Positions 21,511 to 30,489 of a stretch of 64,000 nucleotides of DNA are shown in pieces. Location of the stretch: NCBI GenBank assembly GCA_963813345.1, contig CAWEYR010000020.1:62001-126000 (forward strand), given 5' to 3'. Within the stretch, counting starts at the first letter, position 1. Every line of letters begins with the position of its first letter. This stretch comes from CAWDDA01 sp963813345. GTDB lineage: Bacteria; Acidobacteriota; Blastocatellia; RBC074. Both the position numbers and the translations under genes were made by a program. A model generated the notes under the pieces. The model had not been told where the DNA came from, did not search any database, and worked only from the letters and a program-made list of their open reading frames with translations.

Positions 21511-21582
21511 GTAAGCACATTGTACCGTTGTCGGGCGGAATCCTGGATTTCACGGTTCCGCCTGAAGGCGGTACAACGTACC
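21511..21582. repeat. repeat family A, inverted pair
   Basis: Two facing family-A arms between the TonB receptor and the lyase. The right arm (TTCCGCCTGAAGGCGGTACA) appears to encode the basic n-region of the lyase signal peptide. Confidence 0.85.
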
Positions 21583-23449
21583 TTCATTCTCGCTTTCCTG
21601 ATCCTTTATTTCGCACCCGAACCACAGCGGCAGATGGAGCGGCTGGATCGAGGTGTGGTCGCGGTCAACATTGGTGAAGGGAAGGTGTTTGTTGGTTGGA
21701 GGATGCTGGGTACGGATGCCGAGGCGATTGCCTTCAACGTGTATCGCGCGGCTGGCACCGGGAAACCGCGTCAAGATAAATGCGACGCCAGTTGATAAGG
21801 TGACGTGGTTCGTCGACACAAAGGCTGATCTCAGCTCAAGCCTCACGTACTCCGTTCGTGAAGTCAGAGGGCGGCGCGAAATTCCTTCAAATGACACATT
21901 CACGCTCGCGGCGAATGCTCCGATAAGGCAGTACATCTCAGTCCCTCTGCAGACACCTCAAGGCTACAGTCCGAATGACGCTTCCGTAGGCGACCTCGAC
22001 GGCGACGGAGACTATGAGATCGTTCTGCACCAGACGGGCCGCTCACGTGACAACTCTCAGGCAGGCGAAACTGACGCGCCCATTCTGGAAGCGTACAGGC
22101 TCGATGGGTCGCTGCTTTGGCGGATCAACCTTGGAAAGAACATTCGCGAGGGTGCGCATTACACGCAGTTCATGGTCTACGATCTTGATGGTGATGGAAG
22201 AGCCGAGGTTGCCTGCAAGACAGCGGACGGTACGGTCGATGGAAAGGGAACTGTCATTGGAGACGCGAATGCCGACTTTCGCAACGAACGCGGATTTGTT
22301 CTCGCCGGTCCCGAATATCTGACCATCTTCGATGGCTTGAGTGGTGCGGCGCTCGCGACTACGAAATACATCCCGTCGCGTCATCCAGCAAAGGAGAATC
22401 CGTCTGAAGAAGAACTGAAAGCGGTGTGGGGTGACGGGCGTGGAAATCGATCAGACAGATTCCTGGCTGCAATCGCGTATCTCGATGGCGAGAAGCCGAG
22501 CCTGGTGATGTGTCGCGGATACTATACGCGCTCTGTGCTTGCCGCGTGGAACTGGAGGGGCGGCAAGCTGAGCCATCTTTGGACTTTCGATAGTGCTGAC
22601 GGGACTCCTGGCAATGCGGCTTACAGTGGTCAAGGCAACCACAATCTGAGCGTCGGAGATGTTGATGGAGACGGCAAGGACGAAATTGTGTATGGCGCGG
22701 CGGTGATCGACGACAACGGCAAAGGGCTGTATTCAACGGGTCTCGGGCACGGAGACGCGATGCACCTGTCAGACCTCGACCCGCTCAGGAAGGGCCTTGA
22801 AGTTTTCGATATCCAGGAGAGATTTGATGATGCTGGAGCGAGCTTTCGTGATGCTCGCACTGGCGAGATTATCTGGAAGAAGCCGTCGATCAGGGCGGGC
22901 GCTGATGGCGAAGGGCCTGGACGTGGTCTTGCGCTTGATATTGACCCGCGTCACAGCGGATTCGAGTGCTGGGTACGAGGAGCGGGAATCACGGGCCTGT
23001 TCAATGCGAAGGGCGAGAAGATATCGGAGGCAACTCCGCGATCGTGCAATTTCGGCGTGTTCTGGGATGGCGATACGCTAAGAGAGCTGCTCGACCGCAA
23101 TTTGATTTCGAAATGGAACTGGATTGATGGGACAGAATCTGTCTTGCTGACTGCGGAAGGCTGTACGTCAAACAACGGAACCAAAGCTACGCCGGTGCTC
23201 AGTGCGGATATCTTCGGTGACTGGCGCGAAGAGGTTATCCTGCGGACGACTGACAACAGGGAACTGCGAATATTTACGACGACGATTCCCACTTCGCATC
23301 GCTTTTACACCTTCATGCACGATCCGCAGTACCGGATGAGTATTGCCTGGCAGAATGTTGCATACAACCAGCCTCCGCATACAAGCTTCTTTGTTGGGGA
23401 GGGAATGGCTCGTCCCCCTCGGCCATCCATCTCGATTCGACAAAAATGA
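21520..23449 (+). CDS. rhamnogalacturonan lyase, polysaccharide lyase family 11 (one indel)
   Basis: Secreted lyase cleaving the rhamnose-galacturonate backbone of pectin RG-I by beta-elimination. Family hallmarks: QMERLDRGVVAVN at the N-terminus, repeated Ca2+-binding loops DLDGDGDYEIV, DLDGDGRAEVACKTADGT and DVDGDGKDEIVYGAAV of the eight-bladed propeller, and the C-terminal SIRQK. The start is uncertain: residues translated from the repeat (SRFRLKAVQRTF) precede a hydrophobic stretch ILAFLILYFAPEPQ that looks like a signal peptide; TTG 21520 is the only usable start before it, ATG 21634 would remove the signal. An extra base near 21771 splits TGKP from VKINATPVDK. Confidence 0.88.
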
Positions 23450-23488
23450 TCTGATCGAGGACACTTAAGATCAAGAGGGAGGATGGCG

Positions 23489-24457
23489 ATGAGCAGTCTC
23501 GAATCGACCACATCAGGTCAAAAGCATAGGCGTAAACCACCACACGAGAACATGGTCTGGATTCCGGGCGGAACCTTTCTCATGGGTTCTGACAATCACT
23601 ACCCGGAAGAAGCTCCTGCACACCAGGTCACAGTGGGTGGTTTCTGGATGGACAAGTTTGTTGTCACAAACGCACAGTTTACGCAGTTTGTTGAAGAGAC
23701 CGGACACGTCACATCAGCCGAGCGTGCACCGAGAGCGGAAGACTATCCTGGAGCAAAACCGGAGCTTCTGGTTCCTGCGTCGGTCGTTTTCAAAAAGTCG
23801 GCCGGCCCCGTGGACTTGAGGAATCACTACAATTGGTGGACATACATACCGGGTGCTGATTGGCGGCATCCTCAGGGACCGAAAACGTCTCTTAAGGGAC
23901 TGGTGAAGCATCCGGTAGTGCATGTGGCGTATGAGGATGTAGAAGCGTATGCCAGATGGGCCGGGAAAGAGATTCCTACAGAAGCTGAATGGGAATTCGC
24001 ATCGAGGGGTGGATTGGAAGCGGCGGAGTACGTTTGGGGAGCCGAATTCACGCCGGACGGGAAATCGATGGCGAATACATGGCAGGGTGAATTCCCTTAT
24101 CAGAATCTGCTCGAAGATGGTTTTGAGTGGACTGCCCCGGTAGGTTCATTTCCGGCGAATGGATACGGGTTATACGAGATGGCTGGCAACGTCTGGGAGT
24201 GGACGAGCGACTGGTACCAGGATCACAGCAAGGTTGCAATAACGTGTTGCGCGAGCTTTAACCCGTTGGGAGGAGAGCGAGACGCGAGCTGCGATCCACA
24301 GACAGCCGATATCCAGATACCGCGGAAGGTGATGAAAGGTGGGTCCTACCTGTGCGCGCCGAACTATTGTAAGAGGTACCGGCCTGCAGCACGCATGGCC
24401 CAGGCCGTCGACACTTCAACGTGTCACCTGGGGTTTCGTTGCATTGTGAGAGAGTAA
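23489..24457 (+). CDS. formylglycine-generating enzyme (sulfatase-modifying factor), 322 aa
   Basis: FGE/SUMF1-family protein that oxidises a Cys in sulfatases to formylglycine. The family core runs from MVWIPGGTFLMGSD to CHLGFRCIVRE. The copper-binding catalytic pair is present in GGSYLCAPNYCKRYRPAAR (two Cys five residues apart), so this is a true FGE and not only a lectin-like relative. ATG 23489 sits six bases after GAGGGAGG. There is no signal peptide, so it acts in the cytoplasm. No sulfatase is in the window; it lies 40 bases after the lyase, in what may be one glycan-degradation transcript. Confidence 0.92.
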   Translation: MSSLESTTSGQKHRRKPPHENMVWIPGGTFLMGSDNHYPEEAPAHQVTVGGFWMDKFVVTNAQFTQFVEETGHVTSAERAPRAEDYPGAKPELLVPASVVFKKSAGPVDLRNHYNWWTYIPGADWRHPQGPKTSLKGLVKHPVVHVAYEDVEAYARWAGKEIPTEAEWEFASRGGLEAAEYVWGAEFTPDGKSMANTWQGEFPYQNLLEDGFEWTAPVGSFPANGYGLYEMAGNVWEWTSDWYQDHSKVAITCCASFNPLGGERDASCDPQTADIQIPRKVMKGGSYLCAPNYCKRYRPAARMAQAVDTSTCHLGFRCIVRE

Positions 24458-24537
24458 GGTACGTTGTACCGCCTTCAGGCGGAATCGCTGCAATCTTAAG
24501 ATTTGGACGATTCCGCCTGAAGGCGGTACAACATACC
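24458..24537. repeat. repeat family A, inverted pair
   Basis: Best-preserved foldback of the family: arms of about 30 bases (GTACGTTGTACCGCCTTCAG and its complement) around a 22-base loop, between the convergent FGE and peroxiredoxin genes. Confidence 0.9.
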
Positions 24538-24544
24538 TCAGGTT

Positions 24545-25093
24545 CTAGGACTTCTGAAGCTCGGCGAGTGATGCGAGCACTTCTTCGCTGTGCTTTTGAA
24601 CATTGACTGCAGGGAACACCTTCACAAGCTTTCCTTGCGGATCAATCACGAAGGTATTACGCGCTGAGAATTTGTTCCCGCCATGCTCCATAACGGAGCC
24701 GTAGGCAGTAGAAACCTTGATATCAGTGTCAGCCAGCAGCTTGAAGTTCAGACCTTCTTTTTCGCAGAAGCTCTTATGTGATTCTGCGGAGTCGACGCTG
24801 ACTCCAAGGATTACAGCGTTCGCCTTTTCGTAGGCGGCCAGATCACGCTGAAAATTCTTCGCCTGAATCGTACAGCCCGAGGTGAAATCCTTTGGATAGA
24901 AATAGAGTACTACCCATTTCCCCTTGTAGTCCTTAAGATTTACTACCGATCCTTCGTTGCTCTTAAGCGAGAAATCAGGTGCGGCTTTCCCGACCTCGGG
25001 CAAACCTGTAGCTGCGGTCTGCGCCAATGCAAATACTCCGAACATCGCGCAGACGAGGATTGAAACTGCGGTCGCTCTCTTAGTGAACGTCAT
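24545..25093 (-). CDS. exported thioredoxin-dependent peroxiredoxin (BCP/PrxQ type), 182 aa
   Basis: Reduces peroxides with a catalytic Cys. The fold starts at GKAAPDFSLKSNEG; the peroxidatic Cys is in KDFTSGCTIQAKNF (near residue 74) and a candidate resolving Cys is in SFCEKEGL (near 109). The BCP family usually has Cys-x4-Cys; here the second Cys lies further along, as in PrxQ relatives. Residues 1-25 are a signal peptide (MTFTKRATAVSILVCAMFGVFALAQ), so it works in the periplasm, unlike most BCPs. It starts directly after the stop of the Cys-rich lipoprotein gene, one transcript. Confidence 0.9.
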   Translation of the reverse strand: MTFTKRATAVSILVCAMFGVFALAQTAATGLPEVGKAAPDFSLKSNEGSVVNLKDYKGKWVVLYFYPKDFTSGCTIQAKNFQRDLAAYEKANAVILGVSVDSAESHKSFCEKEGLNFKLLADTDIKVSTAYGSVMEHGGNKFSARNTFVIDPQGKLVKVFPAVNVQKHSEEVLASLAELQKS

Positions 25094-25615
25094 TCAAGTG
25101 TCTCCTTGGTGAATTGTGGTGGTACCAATCAGTATTGGTTGTACTTCGCGATCAATCTCTCGCGGGATCTCGCTCGGACTCTTGCCCTCTTTTGTAAGGA
25201 CCTTCGCCGTCAGCGCGCTGTCGATACAGACCGTGCACCCGGTTGAGTGATCATCTTCATAACAACTATGCAGGCTCTTGTGTCCGATGGTGTCGCAATA
25301 GCAGAAACATGGGAGCTGAGCCAGCACCTGTGGATTGTCCCTGGCGACCTGATAGGCCTCCCGGACCCTGTCTTTGAACTGTGCGGGGTCGAGTGTCGGC
25401 GGTAGTGTCCTCACGTCCGGTGGTTCTTTGAAATGGGCTGGAATTCTGCGCGCGGGCGCCTGAGCCGAGGGCGACGGATGACCTGCGTGTCCCTGATGGG
25501 CCTTTGCGTCCGTAGCGCCGCTCTCCTGACTGCATGCCGAAATCAAACCAACTCCGAAAAGAAGAAGGCACAACGTCAAACCTTTGATCGATCTGAAACA
25601 CATAGAACTTTTCAT
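25094..25615 (-). CDS. PCYCGC-motif-like Cys-rich lipoprotein, 173 aa
   Basis: Lipoprotein with lipobox LISAC near residue 28. The mature part has a His-rich linker (KAHQGHAGHPSPS) and a C-terminal domain with the cluster PCFCYCDTIGHKSLHSCYED and CTVCIDSAL, the pattern of PCYCGC-motif lipoproteins of Bacillus (function unproven, metal or redox role likely). At least six Cys and several His could bind a metal. ATG 25615 or the internal ATG 25603 is possible; the latter has a better-spaced GGGAAG. It precedes a periplasmic peroxiredoxin without a gap and follows the unusual tRNA-Cys on the same strand. Confidence 0.75.
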   Translation of the reverse strand: MKSSMCFRSIKGLTLCLLLFGVGLISACSQESGATDAKAHQGHAGHPSPSAQAPARRIPAHFKEPPDVRTLPPTLDPAQFKDRVREAYQVARDNPQVLAQLPCFCYCDTIGHKSLHSCYEDDHSTGCTVCIDSALTAKVLTKEGKSPSEIPREIDREVQPILIGTTTIHQGDT

Positions 25616-25651
25616 CTTCCCACTGATAATGACTAATACTGTCAAATGATG

Positions 25652-25745
25652 AGGCCGGTTTCGGAGTCGAACCGAAAAAAGTGCCCTTGCGAACACACTC
25701 AACGGGTTTGCAGCCCGCGGGGAGCCCGGCCCCCTAAAGCCGGCC
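25652..25745 (-). tRNA. tRNA-Cys (anticodon GCA) with long variable arm and 8/4-type acceptor branch
   Basis: The minus strand folds as a 94-nt cloverleaf. Acceptor strand GGCCGG[C]TT pairs with AACCGGCC as eight pairs with one bulged C; U8 and A9 follow; D stem GGGG/CCCC with GGG in its loop; anticodon stem GCGGG/CCCGU and loop CUGCAAA, anticodon GCA at 25711-25709; a variable arm of about 25 nt (pairing AGUG with CACU); T stem UCGG/CCGA with loop UUCGACU; discriminator U, the cysteine identity base. CCA is not encoded. A canonical 7/5 fold would need a C-A mismatch and four linker bases, so the 8/4 fold fits better. Ordinary tRNA-Cys has a short variable loop. A -10-like TATGCT lies upstream. 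Alternative: a tRNA-Sec relative, but the anticodon is not UCA. Confidence 0.75.
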
Positions 25746-25791
25746 ATTGTTACCAGATAACTCTAGCATACCCACGCGACGCTCGTCGCGC

Positions 25792-25820
25792 TTGAACTCC
25801 GAACCAAAGGTCGCGACAAT
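25792..25820 (+). promoter_or_regulatory. possible sigma-70 promoter of the SYLF gene
   Basis: TTGAAC, 17-base spacer, GACAAT, about 60 bases before the SYLF ATG. Confidence 0.35.
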
Positions 25821-25882
25821 ATATCTGACACCTTCAGATGTGAAACGCCCCGTTTTTCCGGCATCCGATTCAGGAGGAAGGT

Positions 25883-26602
25883 ATGAAGTTAAAGACCTTA
25901 CGAATACATCGGCACATCATTTTTCTTGCAACGCTGCTGCTCAGTTTCAGCATCGTTGCGAGTGCTCAAGGAACGAACGTAAAGGAAGGAGCCGAACAGG
26001 CGACTAAGGCCTCTACGGTTCTCAAAGAGATCATGGGCGCTCCGGACAAGTCAGTTCCAACGGACGTCTTTGCAAAGGCTCACTGTATCGCTGTCTTTCC
26101 AAACGTGATCAAAGCGGGGTTCATTGTTGGAGCACGTGGCGGTCGTGGGCTTGCGAGCTGCCGCAACGGTGCTGGATGGAGCGCGCCCGCCTATTTCGAT
26201 ATCGGGGGAGGAAGCTTTGGCCTGCAGATTGGAGCGCAATCAACCGACTTCATCTTCCTCTTCATGAATGAGAAAGCGATGGAGAGTCTTCTTTCAAACA
26301 AGTTCACGATGGGCGGTGATGCATCGATTGCGGCCGGACCAGTTGGAAGGCAGGCCGGAGCCGAGACTGATGCAGCGATGAACGCACAGATTCTCTCGTA
26401 CTCCAGGAGTAAGGGCGTATTCGGCGGACTTGAGTTGAAGGGAACCGTAATGCACCCGGACAAGGGCCTGAACGAGGATGTCTACGGCAAGGGTGTGGCT
26501 ACGAAAGACATCGTTAAAATGCCGGCAGAAAAGGCACCCACCGAAGTCCAGGTCTACCCGCAAGCCCTGGCCGGGTATGCCGGTACCAAGGAAAAGAAGT
26601 GA
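25883..26602 (+). CDS. SYLF (Ysc84-like) lipid-binding domain protein, 239 aa
   Basis: Exported protein; GGAGGAAGG before the ATG fixes the start, and residues 1-31 form a signal peptide ending VASAQ. The SYLF domain spans about residues 60-225: IAVFPNVIKAGFIVGARGGRG, SAPAYFDIGGGSFGLQIG, and the SKGVFGGLELKG turn are typical. SYLF domains bind phosphoinositides in eukaryotes; the bacterial role is unknown, with association to the envelope likely. It stands alone, facing the kinase gene across a large foldback. Confidence 0.88.
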   Translation: MKLKTLRIHRHIIFLATLLLSFSIVASAQGTNVKEGAEQATKASTVLKEIMGAPDKSVPTDVFAKAHCIAVFPNVIKAGFIVGARGGRGLASCRNGAGWSAPAYFDIGGGSFGLQIGAQSTDFIFLFMNEKAMESLLSNKFTMGGDASIAAGPVGRQAGAETDAAMNAQILSYSRSKGVFGGLELKGTVMHPDKGLNEDVYGKGVATKDIVKMPAEKAPTEVQVYPQALAGYAGTKEKK

Positions 26603-26631
26603 CCGTAGAGTACGTTTAGGTGGATCCAATG

Positions 26632-26730
26632 GGTTGGAGTTCAACCACAAGCTAAAGCTTGAACTCAAACCTCATCGCTCCGACTGACGAGGTTTGAGTT
26701 CAAGCTTTAGCTTGTGGTTGAACTCCAACC
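26632..26730. repeat. repeat family B, perfect 42-bp inverted pair
   Basis: Arms at 26632-26673 and 26689-26730 are exact reverse complements over 42 bases with a 15-base loop, core AACCACAAGCTAAAGCTTGA. It separates the convergent SYLF and kinase genes. Confidence 0.95.
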
Positions 26731-26754
26731 CTCAGGATTCTACTTGAAGCGGTA

Positions 26755-29639
26755 CTACTTGTTAGCCCTCCTCACCAGAAGGTCGGCAAGCAATTTCCGA
26801 TTGTTACGCGTCGCGTAATCCAGCGCCGTCAGCCCCTGCTTGTCCGTCGCCTTCAAATCCGCACCAGCATCCAACAGAACTTCGGCGATTCGACGCATCG
26901 CTATCGGATCCCGTTTCTCGATTCCTGCCAGCATCAATGGTGTGCGGCCCTCGTCGTCTCGTTCGTCGACTTTTGCCCCACGCTCGAGCAGAATTTGCAC
27001 CGCATTGTTCGCCTGAGTCATCTCGCGCACATTTCTGAAATACATCCATTGATACCTTGCCGCGCTTAGCAAAGGCGTTCCTGCGCCCGTCCGAAGATTT
27101 GGGTCGGCTCCAGCTCGAATCAGCTGCTCGACGGCCTGCGGATGATAAATCGAAGCGATCATCAGTGGAGTGCGCTCCTTCGAATCCTGAGCGTTGACAT
27201 CGGCCCCTTGATTGATGAGGTACCGGATCGACTCGTCAGAACGACCGATGATGGCGGACATCAGTGGTGTCGTCGTCACATCACCGTAGATCGGAGGGAG
27301 CGAGAGACGATCGCGAACTGACATCCCTTCGTTGAGCAAATACTTCACCGACCTCGGGTGTGAAGTCACCCAGACCGCATTCAGTCCGTCTCGATCTGAC
27401 CACCCTGGTACACGGAGGCCGGACAGGTTGAAGGCTTTGACAGTTTCGACGGCGTCGCGCTCGAGCAAATACGGCATTGCCTCGTATTTGACGTACTGTG
27501 CTCCTCCGAGCATCGTCGCCACCATGGCCAGGCTGCCGCCCGTTGTCCATGCAAGCCGCGGAAGGCCACGCGGGAATCGCCTGCCAGCGACTGCCGGAAC
27601 TTCATCGTCTATTTCGCCGCTGACTTTTCTGGCACTCCAGTAGAGAAGTGACTGTTCGATCGAACTCCGGAGATTCATCCGGAAAAGAAAGAACATCGCA
27701 ATGACCGTGATTGGCAGGAGCACTTCCGGGATAAACGGCGCTGGACGTTCGAAACGGAGGGCAACAGCCATAAGCGGACTCATCGAGCGAAGCACCGATC
27801 AAGGCCAACAACAGTTGCCACAGGACAAACGTGCCTCCAAACAGCAGAATCCGAGCCGGAAAGAATCTTTGCGCCAGATTCCTTACACTGGCGAAAAGCG
27901 CTTCGGCCCGCGTCACCGGGCACGTTGTACCGCCTTCAGGCGGAATCTTGACCTCTTCCACAACCGCCGGCGCCACAAACGAAACAAACGGCAGCGTTCC
28001 CAGCTCAGGCCGTCTTTTTGAGATCAGACTTCTAATCCGCCGTTTTGTAGCGTCGATGATGCCGTAGCTCAGCTCAAGGGTCTGCTCACGAACGCTGCCC
28101 AGGATTGAACGCAGTCCATTATCAGAAGGAGCCTTCCGAAGCTTCTCTTCCGTAAACAAGGAACACGCTGCCGTCGTCGAAGCCTGTCCGAGCAGCGTGA
28201 GGAAAGCCATTGCTGCCCAAAGCAGAAAAACAACCAGAACTGTAACCACTCCAGGCATGGGAGGAAGCATGAAAGTGGCTGCGAGGAGAACAGCGGCAGA
28301 AAGCCAGGCAGGCAGCGGCGCCAAAATTCCGAGTGCCCGCCAATGCCATCGGTGGAGTTTGTATAGAGAGCGCGCTTGATTGCGGATCCACTCGCCCTTT
28401 CCAATCTCAAGCTCCAGCCGAAACACAAAGGCACCGGCCTGTGCCGGTCTCCGACCGGGCTCTTGAGAGAGAGCTTCGCGAATCACGGAATCAACGGCGG
28501 CCGGGGTAACTCTGGTTTGGAATGGAAGCTCGCCGGTGAGCATCCGGTAAGCAATGACACCAAGGCTGTAGATGTCAGATGCTCTACCCAGTCGTTCTCC
28601 GCGACACTGCTCAGGCGACATGTATACGGGTGTGCCCATTACCGCGCCATATCGACTTACAAGAGTCCATTGACCATCATCGAAATGGCCCTGGGAAGCA
28701 TCCGCGACCGAGGCATTGCGGGAATGATCAAGCTGAAGAGTGTCGTCCTCAATGATTGAAAAGAGGGGACGAGGCTGAAGGTGTGCTGAGTCAATTACAA
28801 GCGAGCTTGCGTCTTGTTCGCGCTCGGCCGGATGTACCTTAGCTATCTGAAGACAGTCGTGAAGGTCTGCGAGTCCGAAATCGAGAACCTTGACGTTGAT
28901 TCCAGCACCAGACTGGAGCCAGATGTTGTCCGGTTTAACGTCCAGATGAAGTACGCCAGCGCGATGAGCTTCGTCAATTGCCGACGCCACCTGCTTGAGG
29001 ATAGCTACTGTTTCGGGAAGCGAAAGTTTGCCTCGCTCTTTGATCCTTTCCGCCAGTGTCTGACCCTCGAGGAGTTCCATTACGAGGTAGGCGACTTTTT
29101 GCCCGAAAACATAGGTGAGACCGAAGTCTGTAACATCGACGATATTTGGATGATTCAGCATCCCGATGGCCTTGGCCTCGCGCTTGAACCTTTCGAGAAA
29201 CTCCGTACTTCCTGCGATCGCCGGAGCCATTACTTTGACAGCGGCGACGCGTCCTGTTCCGAGATGAGTCGCGCGGTAGACAATGCCCATCCCGCCGCGG
29301 CCGCGAATCTGCTCGATGCGATACTTTCCATCAAGCACCTGGCCGATCATTGAATCGACATCCGGCGCGCCAACAGCGCTGCTCGGCACTACCGGCACCC
29401 GTCAACGCATGGCCGATCCGCTCCTGCCAGCGGTTGATGTAGTGCGCGAGGTCTCTTTTCAATAATGGTGCTTCCATAAAATGTTCATCCTCTTCATGTG
29501 TGGCGATTAGTGAAAGGATTTCCTGTTCGAGCTCGACGTCACCACCGCAGCTGCGTGCGAGGAACTCTGCCCGCTCCTCTTTCGTACACTCAAGAGCCTG
29601 ATGAAAGAGATGATTTACCTTGACCCAATTCGTTTCCAC
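26755..29639 (-). CDS. membrane Ser/Thr protein kinase with C-terminal ankyrin repeats (two indels)
   Basis: Hanks-type kinase of about 960 aa. N-terminal helical segment (NWVKVNHLFHQALECTKEERAEFL...SLIATHEEDEHF) typical of acidobacterial kinases; kinase domain with GRGGMGIVYRA, VAAVKV, catalytic HLDVKPDN (Leu in place of Arg in HRD), DFGLAD and GTPVYMSPEQ; a membrane region with hydrophobic helices; then ankyrin repeats (TPLMSAIIGRSDESIRYLINQGADVNAQ, GRTPLMLAG, GLTALDYATRNNRKLLADLL). Extra bases near 29399 and 27783 split it. Start GTG 29639 is a guess. A family-A repeat is translated in frame as KIPPEGGTT near 27930. It is divergent from an ECF sigma factor, a frequent pairing in this phylum. 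Confidence 0.85.
27921..27948. repeat. repeat family A inside the kinase gene
   Basis: Complete family-A unit in the region between kinase and ankyrin parts, read on the minus strand as IPPEGGTTC without breaking the frame. Confidence 0.85.
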
Positions 29640-29709
29640 TGCCTTAAATAGCGTTATCGTGGCGCGATTCCGCCCACGTCGGACGCAATAAAGTTTGAGG
29701 GGCTGGTGA

Positions 29710-30304
29710 ATGTCAGGGAACACTTCGGAAATCAACCTGCTGCTTGAAAGATGCCGAAGCGGTGAAACGGATGCTTTCGAACGGTTGATGGCGGTTGTGT
29801 ATGAGGATTTGAAAAGAATAGCTGCCTGGCAGCTTCAGACGGAACGGCCCAATCATACGCTCCAGCCCACCGCGCTTGTTCATGAGGTCTATCTGAGGCT
29901 TGCAGCCAACGCTCAGATTGACTGGAAGGATAAGTCCCACTTCTTCGCGCTTGTAGCGCAGATCATGAGACACATTCTGGTGGACCATGCCCGGGGACGG
30001 TTACGTAACAAGCGCGAAGGAAGCGCGCGTGCCGTAGCACTTGACGAGGCTTTGAACGTCAGCACGCGCGGCGTCTGATCCCGGACTTGTTGAGCTTGAT
30101 GAAGCGCTCAGCTCACTGGCCTTGATAGACGAACGAAAAAGCCGGATTGTCGAGTTGAGATATTTCGGCGGCCTGAGCATTGACGAGACAAGCGAAATCC
30201 TCGGAGTCTCTACGACGACCGTGCGGCGTGAATGGACGATGGCAAAAGCCTGGCTCCGCCGCGAACTACAGAAACAATCACCGCGGAGCGGTGCGAGAAC
30301 GTAG
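29710..30304 (+). CDS. ECF-type sigma factor, acidobacterial Sig-70 group (one indel)
   Basis: Regulator of about 197 aa. Region 2 is LLERCRSGETDAFERLMAVVYEDLKRIA with HEVYLRLA; region 4 is RIVELRYFGGLSIDETSEILGVSTTTVRREW followed by AKAWLRREL. The match is to the ECF group with TIGR-type family X6, usually paired with Ser/Thr kinases of the neighbouring type. The frame breaks near 30068 (VSTR to DPGLVELDEAL) by one base. The last residues SPRSGART and the TAG stop come from the edge of the composite repeat element. No anti-sigma gene is next to it; the divergent kinase may control it. Confidence 0.9.
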
Positions 30305-30489
30305 CCAGGGGTTGAGTCTTCGAAACCCCTGGATCGATTCCATTGACGAATTGCATCCCGGAGGGATGCGAGAAAAACGACGGCCTTGACCGATCGTTTC
30401 TCGCATCCCTCCGGGATCACTCTCTCTCGCAATGCAACCAGGGGTTTCGAAGACTCAACCCCTGGCTACGATCTTGACGCCTCCGGCGT
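30282..30489. repeat. composite palindromic element, copy 2 (inverted relative to copy 1)
   Basis: Reverse-complement counterpart of 9012-9243, similar across its length, including the edge palindrome CACCGCGGAGCGGTG, both CCAGGGGTT units and both ATCCCGGAGGGATGCGAG units. It fills the gap between the convergent sigma factor and UPF0114 genes and contains both of their stop codons. Confidence 0.88.

Noticed and set aside
17443..21795. A single 1,450-residue open frame joining the TonB receptor and the lyase start
   Set aside because: The receptor's normal end and TAG are present one base out of frame (missing T near 21506), and the tail is repeat plus lyase sequence. It is a fusion artefact.
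25652..25745. selC (tRNA-Sec)
   Set aside because: Anticodon is GCA, not UCA; the D stem is four pairs and no UGA-containing selenoprotein gene or selAB is visible.
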